NCBI RefSeq assembly: GCF_020097155.1
Contig: NZ_CP083691.1
Coordinates: forward strand, 992,001-1,056,000
From: Micrococcus porci
GTDB taxonomy: Bacteria > Actinomycetota > Actinomycetes > Actinomycetales > Micrococcaceae
Length of the DNA: 64,000 nucleotides
Direction: 5' to 3'
The position numbers were made by a program, and so were the translations under genes. Shown in pieces: positions 15,538-23,852 of this stretch. Under the pieces are notes generated by a model. That model was not told the DNA's origin, did no database searches, and was given only the letters and a program-made list of their open reading frames with translations. Numbering within the stretch: position 1 is the first letter of the stretch; every line of letters starts with the position of its first letter.

Positions 15538-17724
15538 GTGAAGATCCTCGTGCTCGGCAACGGTGGCCGCGAACACGCGCTGCTGCGCGCCCTCTCCCGT
15601 GACCCCCAGGTCGGCGAGCTCCATGCCGCCCCCGGCAACGCCGGCATGGCCGACGCCGCCGTCCTCCACCCCGTCACCGCCACGGACCCCGAGGCCGTCG
15701 TGGCCCTCGCGCGGGACCTGGCCGTGGACCTCGTGGTCGTCGGCCCGGAGGCCCCGCTGGCCGCCGGCGTGTCCGACGCCCTGCGCGAGGCCGGGTTCGC
15801 CGTGTTCGGCCCGTCCCAGGCCGCGGCTCAGCTGGAGGCGTCCAAGGCGTTCGCCAAGGAGGTCATGGCCGCCGCGGGCGTGCCCACCGCCGGCGCCCGC
15901 GTCTGCGCCACCGAGGCCGAGGTCGACGCGGCGCTGACCGCGTTCGGAGCGCCCCACGTCGTGAAGGACGACGGCCTGGCCGCCGGCAAGGGCGTGGTGG
16001 TCACCTCCGACCGGGCCGCGGCCCTGGACCACGCGCGCGCCTGCCTGTCGGCGGGCGGCACCGTGGTCGTCGAGGACTTCCTGGACGGCCCCGAGGTCTC
16101 CCTCTTCGTCCTCTGCGACGGCGAGCACGCCGTCCCCCTGACCCCCGCGCAGGACTTCAAGCGCATCCACGACGGCGACGCCGGCCCCAACACCGGTGGC
16201 ATGGGCGCGTACACCCCGTTGCAGTGGCTGCCCGAGGGCTTCGTCGACGAGGTCATGGAGCGCGTGGCCCGGCCCGTGCTCGCCGAGATGTCCCGCCGCG
16301 ACACCCCGTTCGCCGGTGTGCTGTTCATCGGCCTGGCCGTCACCGAGAACGGCCCCGAGGTCATCGAGTTCAACGTGCGCTTCGGCGACCCCGAGACGCA
16401 GTCCGTGCTCGCCCGCCTGGAGACCCCGCTGGGCCAGCTGCTGGCCGACGCCGCGGCCGGCCGCCTCGGCGCGGACCGGGAGCTTCGGTGGAGCGACGAC
16501 GTGGCCGTGGACGTGGTCCTCGCGTCCGCCGGCTACCCGGCCTCCTCCCACTCCGGCGACGTGATCGCCGGCCTGGAGGACGCGCTCGCCCTCGAGGGCG
16601 TGGACGTGCTGCACGCCGGCACCGCCCGCACCGAGGACGGCGACGTGGTGACCGCCGGCGGGCGGGTGCTCGCCGTCGTCGGGCGCGGGGCCACCCTGGA
16701 GCAGGCGCGCGAGCGGGCCTACGCGGGCGTCGCGAAGATCCGGTTCGACGGCGCCCAGCACCGCACGGACATCGCCATCAAGGCCGAGCGCGGCGAGATC
16801 ACGGTGCCCGAGCGGCGCCGCGGCTACGCCGGCGCGGAGGCCCTCGAGCTGCCGGGCTGGCGCCATGTCTACTCCGGCAAGGTGCGCGACCTCTACGAGC
16901 CGGCCGACGCCGAGCCGGGGACGTCCGAGACGCTGCTCGTGGTGGCCTCGGACCGCATCAGCGCCTACGACTTCGTGCTGGAGCCGCCGATCCCGGGCAA
17001 GGGCGCCGTGCTCACCCGGCTGAGCCTGTGGTGGTTCGAGCAGCTGGCCGGCGTGGCGAACCACGTGGTGTCCACGGACGTCCCGGCCGAGGTGGCCGGG
17101 CGGGCCATGGTGGTGAAGCGCCTCGACATGCACCCGATCGAGTGCATCGCGCGCGGCTACCTCACCGGCTCCGGGCTCGCCGAGTACCGGGAGCACGCGA
17201 CGGTGACGGGCATCCCGCTGCCGGACGGGCTCGTGGACGGCTCCCGGCTGGAGCCGCCGATCTTCACGCCCTCGGCCAAGGCGGAGGTCGGCGAGCACGA
17301 CGAGAACATCACGTTCGAGCAGACCGTGGAGCGCGTCGGCGCGCCGACGGCCGAGGCGCTGCGCGCCGCGACCCTGGAGGTCTACACGCGCGCCGAGGCG
17401 ATCGCCCGGAAGGCCGGGATCATCCTGGCCGACACCAAGGTGGAGTTCGGTGCCGACCCCGTGACCGGTGAGCTCGTCCTCGGCGACGAGGTGCTGACCC
17501 CCGACTCCTCCCGCTTCTGGGACGCCGAGGCCTACGAGCCCGGCCGCGCCCAGGCCAGCTTCGACAAGCAGTTCGTCCGTGACTGGCTGACCTCGCCGGA
17601 GTCCGGCTGGGACCGGACGTCGGGGGAGGAGCCGCCGGCGCTGCCCGCCGACGTCGTCGAGCGCACCCGCGCCCGGTATGTGGAGGCCTACGAGCGCCTC
17701 ACCGGCCGCCGCTTCGAGGCTTGA
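15538..17724 (+). CDS. purDC: Fused GAR synthetase - SAICAR synthetase (PurD-PurC)
   Basis: One 728-residue reading frame carries two purine enzymes. Residues 1 to about 425 are phosphoribosylamine-glycine ligase (PurD, ATP-grasp): VLGNGGREHALL, VVGPEAPLAAG, DDGLAAGKGVVV, NTGGMGAYTP and IEFNVRFGDPETQ. From about residue 435 the frame continues as SAICAR synthetase (PurC): HVYSGKVRDLYE, VASDRISAYDFVLEPPIPGKG, IECIARGYLTGSG, and DTKVEFG with LTPDSSRFW. Both halves look complete with all signature motifs, and no stop or frameshift separates them. The linker is about TVPERRRGYAGAEALELP. The two steps are not consecutive in the pathway. A -10-like TAGGCT ends six bases before the GTG (leaderless). 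A palindromic terminator-like element follows. Confidence 0.95.
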   Translation: MKILVLGNGGREHALLRALSRDPQVGELHAAPGNAGMADAAVLHPVTATDPEAVVALARDLAVDLVVVGPEAPLAAGVSDALREAGFAVFGPSQAAAQLEASKAFAKEVMAAAGVPTAGARVCATEAEVDAALTAFGAPHVVKDDGLAAGKGVVVTSDRAAALDHARACLSAGGTVVVEDFLDGPEVSLFVLCDGEHAVPLTPAQDFKRIHDGDAGPNTGGMGAYTPLQWLPEGFVDEVMERVARPVLAEMSRRDTPFAGVLFIGLAVTENGPEVIEFNVRFGDPETQSVLARLETPLGQLLADAAAGRLGADRELRWSDDVAVDVVLASAGYPASSHSGDVIAGLEDALALEGVDVLHAGTARTEDGDVVTAGGRVLAVVGRGATLEQARERAYAGVAKIRFDGAQHRTDIAIKAERGEITVPERRRGYAGAEALELPGWRHVYSGKVRDLYEPADAEPGTSETLLVVASDRISAYDFVLEPPIPGKGAVLTRLSLWWFEQLAGVANHVVSTDVPAEVAGRAMVVKRLDMHPIECIARGYLTGSGLAEYREHATVTGIPLPDGLVDGSRLEPPIFTPSAKAEVGEHDENITFEQTVERVGAPTAEALRAATLEVYTRAEAIARKAGIILADTKVEFGADPVTGELVLGDEVLTPDSSRFWDAEAYEPGRAQASFDKQFVRDWLTSPESGWDRTSGEEPPALPADVVERTRARYVEAYERLTGRRFEA

Positions 17725-17739
17725 GCCCCGCCCCCCTGG

Positions 17740-17813
17740 CACTTTCGCTGAAGAAGACGTCGCTACCATCTCGGCTCTCCGGGGTGGTAGCGACGCTTTT
17801 CTGAGCGAAAGTG
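17740..17813. repeat. 74-bp palindromic element, copy A
   Basis: Outer arms CACTTTCGCT / AGCGAAAGTG enclose inner arms CGTCGCTACCAtC / GgtGGTAGCGACG. It lies 15 bp after the purD-purC stop and, read on the plus strand, ends in CTTTTCTGAG, so it can act as a terminator. The same element occurs at 18,894 (copy B) and 61,720 (copy C). Copies A and B bracket DUF559 gene 2. Confidence 0.92.
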
Positions 17814-17832
17814 AACGGGCCGCGGGGACCGC

Positions 17833-17915
17833 TCCTGCACAGGGGCATTCGAGACGGCGTGCCGTCCCCGGTCGTCTTCGCCTCGGCCCCGTCGCGACGC
17901 CGGTCCCTCCAGGAT
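17833..17915 (+). promoter_or_regulatory. Composite upstream element, copy 2 (DUF559-type gene 2)
   Basis: TCCTGCACAGG at 17,833-17,843, CGTCCCCGG at 17,863-17,871 (one base different from the other three sites) and a -10-like CAGGAT at 17,910-17,915, seven bases before the ATG. The distance from the first box to the -10 hexamer is 77 bp, as at 2,896. The palindrome ACGGCGTGCCGT of the 33-bp repeats lies between the two boxes. Confidence 0.65.
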
Positions 17916-17922
17916 CGAGGGC

Positions 17923-18894
17923 ATGGCACCTCGCGCCCCGCTCCCACTCCCCGCGCACCTCGCCGATCGGCCCTTCACACGGGTGGACCTGACCACCGCA
18001 GGGTGGAGCATCGAACGGGCGCGCCGCGGCGACCTGGTGCGTGTCGTCCACGGAGTCCACCGCTCCTGGGAAGCGGAGACCGGTGACTGGGCCGACCTCG
18101 GATTCCCCGTGGATCCGGTGCCGTGGCCGCCCGTGGACGCCGCCGCCGTCGTGCGCCGGGCGCGAGGAGTGCTCTCCCACCAGAGCGCGGCCCTCGTGCA
18201 CGGGCTCGTCGTCCCGGCGTGGGTGCGCCCGGACGGGCGCCTGCACCTGAGCCGGCCGCACGACCGGGGTCTCAGCGGGCTGCCCCGGGTGCAGACGCAT
18301 GCCCGATCGGTGCCGCCGGTGGACGTCACCAGCATCCACGGGATCCCCTGCACCTCGCTCGAACGCACCTGGGTGGACCTGGCGTCCCTGATGCCGCGGG
18401 GCCCCGTGGACCCCCTGGTGATCGCCGGGGACGCACTCGTGAACCACCCCTGGGCGGGGGAGGGGCAGGCTCGCGGGGCGGCCCGGACCACGGTGGTGTC
18501 CTTGCGCGCGGCGCTGGAACGGGCCGGCCGCTTCAAGGGGGTGCGAGCGGCGCGGCTGGCCCTGGACCTCGTCCGCGTCGGTGCCGACTCGCCCCCGGAG
18601 ACCGAGCTGCGCCTCGCCCTGCTCGCGGCCGGCCTTCCAGAACCCGAGCTGCAGGCACGGATCGACCCGGCCGACCCGTGGGCGCCCGCCGTCGACCTCG
18701 CCTACCGCCCGTGGCGGCTGTCCCTGCAGTACGACGGCGCCCACCACAGGACCCGGGAGCAGCAGGGGCGCGACGCACGCCGGGACGGCCTGGTCCAGGA
18801 CGCGGGGTGGCGTTCGCTCCGGCTCACTGCGGAGGACCGCCACGACGGTTTCCGACGCGCGGTCGAGTGGGTCCGTCGCCACGGGTCGCCGTGA
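17923..18894 (+). CDS. AbiEi-antitoxin-like / DUF559 (Vsr-fold) protein, paralogue 2
   Basis: A 323-residue paralogue of the protein at 2985-4004, with the same order of parts: wing-helix start (FTRVDLTTAGWSIERARRG), VVHGVHRSW, TSLERTWVDLASLMP, RAGRFKGVRAARLALDLVRV, SPPETELRLALLAAGLPEPE, and the DUF559-like end (QYDGAHH then RDARRDGLVQDAGW). The Glu of the usual E-Y-D-G motif is Gln here, so catalytic competence is doubtful. The start is leaderless behind a CAGGAT -10-like box. The gene is flanked by palindromic copies A and B, and the last base of its TGA stop is the first base of copy B. No partner toxin is seen. The role is unknown; see findings for the possible link to the Flp pilus genes. 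Confidence 0.75.
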   Translation: MAPRAPLPLPAHLADRPFTRVDLTTAGWSIERARRGDLVRVVHGVHRSWEAETGDWADLGFPVDPVPWPPVDAAAVVRRARGVLSHQSAALVHGLVVPAWVRPDGRLHLSRPHDRGLSGLPRVQTHARSVPPVDVTSIHGIPCTSLERTWVDLASLMPRGPVDPLVIAGDALVNHPWAGEGQARGAARTTVVSLRAALERAGRFKGVRAARLALDLVRVGADSPPETELRLALLAAGLPEPELQARIDPADPWAPAVDLAYRPWRLSLQYDGAHHRTREQQGRDARRDGLVQDAGWRSLRLTAEDRHDGFRRAVEWVRRHGSP

Positions 18895-18965
18895 CTTTCG
18901 CTGAGGAAGCCGTCGCTACCATCCCGGGTCTCTGGGACGGTAGCGACGCTGTGTCGAGCGAAAGT
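18894..18965. repeat. 72-bp palindromic element, copy B
   Basis: ACTTTCGCT / AGCGAAAGT outer arms with inner CGTCGCTACC / GGTAGCGACG arms. It lies between the converging DUF559 gene 2 and ABC exporter gene, and its first base is the last base of the DUF559 stop codon. It is more diverged than copies A and C and lacks a clear T-tract. Confidence 0.9.
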
Positions 18966-18997
18966 GGGGGGTGGGGGGCGGGGCGGTGGAGCCCCGC

Positions 18998-20926
18998 TCA
19001 GCCCTCCCCGACGAGGGAGTCCTCCCAGGCCCGGTGCAGGGCGGCGAAGCGCCCGCCGGCGGCCACGAGCTCGGTCGGGGAGCCGTCCTCGACGATCCGG
19101 CCGTCGTGCACGACGAGCACGCGGTCGGCGATCTCCACGGTGCTGAGGCGGTGCGCGATGATCAGCGCCGTCCGGTTGCCGAGCAGCCGCTCCAGGCCGT
19201 CCTGCACGAGCCGCTCGCTGGGCAGGTCCAGGGAGCTGGTCGCCTCGTCGAGGATCAGCACCGCCGGGTCGGCCAGGAAGGCGCGTGCGAAGCTGACCAG
19301 CTGCCGCTGGCCCGCGGAGAGCCGTCCGCCGCGCTTGGACACGTCGGTCGCGTACCCCTCGGGCAGGTCCAGGATGAACTCGTGCGCGCCCACGGCCCGG
19401 GCCGCCGCCTGGATCTCGGCCTCCGAGGCGTCGGGCCGGCCGAGCGCGATGTTCTCCCCGACCGTCCCGGAGAACAGGAACGCCTCCTGGGTCACCATCA
19501 CCACGTTGCGCCGCAGGTCCGCGCCCGCCAGGTCCTTGAGCTCCACGCCGTCGAGGGTCAGGGAGCCGGACGTCAGGTCGTAGAACCGGGCGATCAGCTT
19601 CACCAGCGTGGACTTCCCCGCGCCGGTCTGCCCGACGACGGCCACCGTCTGCCCGGCCGGCACCGTGAGGTCGAACCCGGGCAGCACGACGGCGTCCGAG
19701 CCGTAGCCGAACACGGCGTCGCGGAACTCGATCCGCCCGGAGGCCACGCCCTCGCCGGGCCGCTCGGCCCCGGGAAGCGCCACGGGGTGGGCGGGCTCCA
19801 CGACGGCGGGCTCCTCCTCGAGCAGACCGGAGACCTTCTCCAGCGCGGCGGTCGCGGACTGCAGCGAGGAGTAGAACATGGCCACCATCTCCATGGGCTG
19901 GAACACGCGCCGGCCGGCCAGCAGCAGCGCGACGAGCACGCCCACCGCCAGATCCCCGGAGAGCACCCGGAGCCCGCCGAACAGCAGCAGCGCGGCCACG
20001 GTCAGGTTGCCCACCGCCACGAGCACGGGCTGCAGCACGCCGAACAGGTTCAGGGTGTGCATCATGTCGTCGCGGTAGTCGGTGGCCAGGCGCGCGTAGG
20101 CGCGTTCGCCGGCGCGTTGGCGGCGGAAGGCCTGCACGGCGCGGATGCCGGTCATGGTCTCCACGAAGTGCACGATGGACCGCGCGGAGGACACCCGCGA
20201 CCGCCGGTACGCCTCCTCGGAGCGGACCTGGTACCAGCGGACGGCGATCGCCACGGGCACGAACGCCACGAGGATCACCAGGAACGACGGCGGGTCGAGC
20301 AGCAGGATGGACACGGCGGTGAACGCGGTGAACAGCACTCCGGAGACGAGCGAGGACACGCCCTGGTCCAGCAGTTCGCGGAGCGCCTCGAGGTCGGAGG
20401 TCTGCCGGGAGATCACGCGCCCGGAGGTGTAGGTCTCGTGGAAGCCGAGGGAGAGTCGCTGGGTGTGGCGGAACACGCGCACGCGCAGAGCCAGCAGCAT
20501 CCGCTGGCTGGCCTTGGCGGTGAGCCATTGGTACAGCCCCAGCAGGACGCCGCCGACCAGGCCGGTCACCGCGTAGAGGGCGCCGGTCTGCACGACGACG
20601 CCGGTCGGGTCCGTCCCGGCGCGCACCGCCTCCAGGGCGCGGGGGAGGGCGTCGTCGATGGACCAGGCGATGACCAGGGGCATGGCGGCGCGGGCGGCGT
20701 TGGAGAGCACGACGAGCGCGGCCGTCAGCCAGAGCATCCCCCGGACGGGGCGGGCGAGCTGGCGCAGCAGGGCCCAGGAGCGGCGGCGGACGTGGCGGCG
20801 CTCGGCGGGGGTGTAGTCCAGGGACTCCTCGGCGCCCACGCCGAGCACGCGCAGCCCGGCGGCCTCGGCGGGGTCCACCACGGTGAGGGTGGACGTGACG
20901 GGGGCGGTGTCGGCGCGGCGGCTCAT
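18998..20926 (-). CDS. ABC exporter half-transporter, subunit 2
   Basis: A 642-residue multidrug/lipid exporter half-transporter: about 55 polar residues, a six-helix transmembrane domain (about 75-360) and an ATPase domain (about 400-640). The ATPase has Walker A GQTGAGKST, signature LSAGQRQLVSFARAF and Walker B ILDEATSSLD, with a normal catalytic Glu and H-loop His (IIAHRLST). Its partner overlaps it by four bases (ATGA), and the two should form a heterodimer, as in BmrCD/Rv0194-like systems. The substrate is unknown. Confidence 0.93.
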   Translation of the reverse strand: MSRRADTAPVTSTLTVVDPAEAAGLRVLGVGAEESLDYTPAERRHVRRRSWALLRQLARPVRGMLWLTAALVVLSNAARAAMPLVIAWSIDDALPRALEAVRAGTDPTGVVVQTGALYAVTGLVGGVLLGLYQWLTAKASQRMLLALRVRVFRHTQRLSLGFHETYTSGRVISRQTSDLEALRELLDQGVSSLVSGVLFTAFTAVSILLLDPPSFLVILVAFVPVAIAVRWYQVRSEEAYRRSRVSSARSIVHFVETMTGIRAVQAFRRQRAGERAYARLATDYRDDMMHTLNLFGVLQPVLVAVGNLTVAALLLFGGLRVLSGDLAVGVLVALLLAGRRVFQPMEMVAMFYSSLQSATAALEKVSGLLEEEPAVVEPAHPVALPGAERPGEGVASGRIEFRDAVFGYGSDAVVLPGFDLTVPAGQTVAVVGQTGAGKSTLVKLIARFYDLTSGSLTLDGVELKDLAGADLRRNVVMVTQEAFLFSGTVGENIALGRPDASEAEIQAAARAVGAHEFILDLPEGYATDVSKRGGRLSAGQRQLVSFARAFLADPAVLILDEATSSLDLPSERLVQDGLERLLGNRTALIIAHRLSTVEIADRVLVVHDGRIVEDGSPTELVAAGGRFAALHRAWEDSLVGEG

Positions 20927-22839
20927 CGGGCGTCCTCCCGGTCGGTGGTGATGATCTGCCGGTACGCGCCGGAGCGGGCGAGCAGGTCGGCGTGGGTGCC
21001 GACGTCGGCGATCCGCCCGTCCTGCAGGACGGCCACGCGGTCGGCGAGGGCGACGGTGGAGGGCCGGTGCGCGACGATCAGCGTGGTGGTGCCGGCGAGG
21101 ACCTCGCGCAGGCGCGCGGTGACGGCCTCCTCGGTGCGCACGTCGAGGGCGGAGAGCGGGTCGTCGAGGACGAGCACGTCGGGGCGGGCGGCGATGGCGC
21201 GGGCCAGGGCCAGGCGCTGGCGCTGCCCGCCGGACAGGCTGAGGCCCTCCTCGCCGATGGGGGTGTCCACGCCCTGGGGGAGGTCCGCGACGAACCCGGC
21301 CTGGGCGGTGTCCAGGGCGAGCTCCAGGAGGGCCTCGGCGGCGGGGGAGTCGGGCCCGTCGGCGACCTCCGCGGCGGGGGCGCCGAGCAGCACGTTGGCG
21401 CGCACCGTGTCGGAGAACAGGGTGGCGTCCTCGAAGGCGATGGACACCCGCCGGCGCAGCTCCTCCAGCGGGTAGTCCCGCACGTCCACGCCGTCCACCT
21501 CGACGACGCCGCCGGTGACGTCCCGCAGCCGCGGCACGAGCTGCAGCAGCGTCGACTTGCCGGAGCCGGTGAGTCCCACGAGTGCCATGGTCTCCCCCGG
21601 CACGAGCTCCAGGTCGACGCCGGCGAGCAGGTCGGGCGCGTCGTCGGGGGTGTCCGGGTGGCGGAAGCGGGCGCCGCGGAAGGCGAGCCCGCCGCGGGAG
21701 GGCGGCAGGGCGGAGACGTCCACGGGGGCGTCGGCGACGGCGGGGTCCGGGTCCTCGCCGACGGAGGCACCGGTGGCGGCCTCCTCGGCGGGGTCGGTGC
21801 CGGGCGGGGAGGCGATGGACACCGGCTGGCGCATCACCTCGAGGTGCCGGTCGATCGCGGTCTTGGCGGAGAGCGTCATGCCCAGGAGCTGGCCGATGCC
21901 CTCCACGGGGCGGGCGAGGACGGCGGTGGTGGCGAAGTAGGCGGCGAGCGCGCCCACGGTCATCTGCCCCGTGGCCACCAGCCAGACCCCCAGCGCCAGG
22001 GCGACGCCGAGCATCACCTCGGCCAGGGAGACCGTGAACGCGATGAACGAGGCCAGCACGCCGGCCTTGTGGACCTCCGTGCCCTGCAGGGTCTGCGCCT
22101 CGCCTCGGAAGCCCTCCAGGGCGTGCGGGCCGCGCCCGAACGCCTTGAGCACGCGGATCCCGTGCACGGACTCCTCGACGGTGGTGGCGAGGTCGCCGGC
22201 CTGGTCCTGGGAGAGGCGGGAGGCGGTGCGGAAGTCGTTGCGGAACCCGTAGGACCGCCACATGATCGGCAGCGCCGCCGCGAGGTAGACGAGCGCCAGC
22301 GGCCAGGAGAGCCAGAACAGCAGCCCCACGCCCACCACCAGGGTGACGGTCTCCACCACCAGCATCACGGAGCCGAAGGCGATCCACCGGCGCAGCAGGG
22401 ACAGGTCGCCCTGCGCGCGGGAGAGCAGCTGTCCGGAGGGCCACGCGTCGTGGAAGGCGACGGGCAGGCGCTGGAGGCGGCGGTAGACCGCGATGCGGGC
22501 CCGGTTCTCCACGTCCGCGGCCGGCGGGAGGATGAAGAACCGGCGCAGCCAGATGAACAGGGCCTCCGCGGCCCCGAGCAGGGCGAGGCCGCCCACGGCC
22601 CACCACACGCTCGCCGTGGCGTCCTCGGCGGCGGGGGCGCCCGGCGTCGTCGGGGCGGCGAACACGGTGTTGACGAGCAGGCGGATGACCTGCGGGATGG
22701 CCAGGGCCACCAGGCCGGCGGCGAGGGCGGAGAGCAGGCCCAGCACCCAGCGGGTGCGCACGCCCTCCAGGTACGGTGCGATGCCGCGCACGGCGTCGCG
22801 CAGCGGGAGCGGGGCGGCGGCGGTGGTGGTGCGGGTCAC
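20923..22839 (-). CDS. ABC exporter half-transporter, subunit 1
   Basis: A 638-residue half-transporter with a six-helix membrane domain (about residues 28-320) and an ATPase domain. Walker A is LTGSGKST, the signature is LSLSGGQRQRLALARA, and Walker B is VLVLDDPLSALD. The residue after Walker B is Asp rather than the usual Glu, the mark of a degenerate ATP site in asymmetric heterodimeric exporters; the other subunit keeps Glu. The GTG at 22,839 is seven bases after a -10-like TAGAGT, so the two-gene operon begins leaderless here. Confidence 0.92.
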   Translation of the reverse strand: MTRTTTAAAPLPLRDAVRGIAPYLEGVRTRWVLGLLSALAAGLVALAIPQVIRLLVNTVFAAPTTPGAPAAEDATASVWWAVGGLALLGAAEALFIWLRRFFILPPAADVENRARIAVYRRLQRLPVAFHDAWPSGQLLSRAQGDLSLLRRWIAFGSVMLVVETVTLVVGVGLLFWLSWPLALVYLAAALPIMWRSYGFRNDFRTASRLSQDQAGDLATTVEESVHGIRVLKAFGRGPHALEGFRGEAQTLQGTEVHKAGVLASFIAFTVSLAEVMLGVALALGVWLVATGQMTVGALAAYFATTAVLARPVEGIGQLLGMTLSAKTAIDRHLEVMRQPVSIASPPGTDPAEEAATGASVGEDPDPAVADAPVDVSALPPSRGGLAFRGARFRHPDTPDDAPDLLAGVDLELVPGETMALVGLTGSGKSTLLQLVPRLRDVTGGVVEVDGVDVRDYPLEELRRRVSIAFEDATLFSDTVRANVLLGAPAAEVADGPDSPAAEALLELALDTAQAGFVADLPQGVDTPIGEEGLSLSGGQRQRLALARAIAARPDVLVLDDPLSALDVRTEEAVTARLREVLAGTTTLIVAHRPSTVALADRVAVLQDGRIADVGTHADLLARSGAYRQIITTDREDAR

Positions 22840-22895
22840 CCGCAGGACTCTACCGGCAGCCCCGGACACGCTTCGGCCCCGGGGGCGGGGCGGGC

Positions 22896-23852
22896 TCACG
22901 CGCGGGGGACGAGGTCCAGGACCACGGCCTCCGGACGGCAGAAGGTCCGCACGGGGGCGGAGGGGGCGGTGCCGATGCCGGCGGAGACCTCGAGCGGCAC
23001 CGTGCGGCCGGCCGCCGTCCAGGAGGACAGGCCGGAGGCCTGCGAGCGGGGCAGGTCGCAGTTGGTCACCAGCGCGCCCGCGAACGGCAGGCACACCTGA
23101 CCGCCGTGCGTGTGCCCGGCGAGCAGCAGGTCCGCGCCGTCCGCCGTCATCGCGTCCAGCACGCGCCGGTACGGGGCGTGGGTGACGCCCAGGCGCAGCA
23201 GCGGGGCATCGCCCGCGGCCCCCTCGTCGGCGAGGTCGAAGCCGGGCCAGCGGTCCAGGCCGAGGTGGGGGTCGTCCGTGCCCGCCGCGCGGATCCGCAC
23301 GGCGTCCGGGCCGGAGCCCACCACGACGTCGGCGGCCCGGTCCGTCAGGTCCGTCCAGCCGGCCGCGCGGAACGCGGAGAACAGGTCCTCCGTGGGCAGG
23401 CGGGAGCGGGAGGCCTCGAGCTCCGAGGGGCCGCGGAGGTAGCGCAGCGGGTTGGCGGGCTTGGGCGTGAAGTAGTCGTTCGAGCCGGGCACGAACACGC
23501 CGGGGACCGCCAGCAGCGGGGCCAGGGCGTCCAGCAGGAGCGGGATGGACGCGGCGGAGGAGATGTTGTCCCCCGTGTCCACGACGAGGTCCGGCTCCAG
23601 GTCCGCGAGGGAGCACAGCCACTCCAGGCGGCGGCGGTGCCGGGGCAGCAGGTGGATGTCGGAGAGGTGCAGGACGCGCAGCGGGCGCGCTCCGGCGGGG
23701 AGCACGGGCACCGTGTGCGTGCGGACCACCCGGGCCTCCGCCTCGACCCGGCCCCAGACCAGGGCGCCCGCACCGAGGGCCGACGCGCCTCCGGCGGCCC
23801 ACGCGGCCGTGTGCGTGAGCCGCCGGAGGCGGGGACCGGGGGCGTCCGTCAT
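22896..23852 (-). CDS. Metallophosphoesterase (calcineurin-like)
   Basis: A 318-residue protein with an N-terminal membrane anchor (about residues 12-32) and a calcineurin-like phosphoesterase domain facing outward or held at the membrane. Metal ligands lie in VLHLSDIHLLP, VVDTGDNIS, PGSNDY (the Asn of GN-[HD] shifted to S-N-D), THAPY and LLAGHTHGGQ. As I recall, the orthologue Rv3683 also sits beside ponA2. The ATG overlaps the stop codon of the penicillin-binding protein gene (ATGA). The substrate is unknown; a cell-wall or lipid-linked phosphate is plausible from context. Confidence 0.88.
   Translation of the reverse strand: MTDAPGPRLRRLTHTAAWAAGGASALGAGALVWGRVEAEARVVRTHTVPVLPAGARPLRVLHLSDIHLLPRHRRRLEWLCSLADLEPDLVVDTGDNISSAASIPLLLDALAPLLAVPGVFVPGSNDYFTPKPANPLRYLRGPSELEASRSRLPTEDLFSAFRAAGWTDLTDRAADVVVGSGPDAVRIRAAGTDDPHLGLDRWPGFDLADEGAAGDAPLLRLGVTHAPYRRVLDAMTADGADLLLAGHTHGGQVCLPFAGALVTNCDLPRSQASGLSSWTAAGRTVPLEVSAGIGTAPSAPVRTFCRPEAVVLDLVPRA

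Noticed and set aside
15193-18882. 1,229-residue open frame opposite purD-purC
   Set aside because: It has low-complexity composition and no domains, and lies antisense to a clear enzyme gene. Only the last 94 residues (15,193-15,477) look like a gene.
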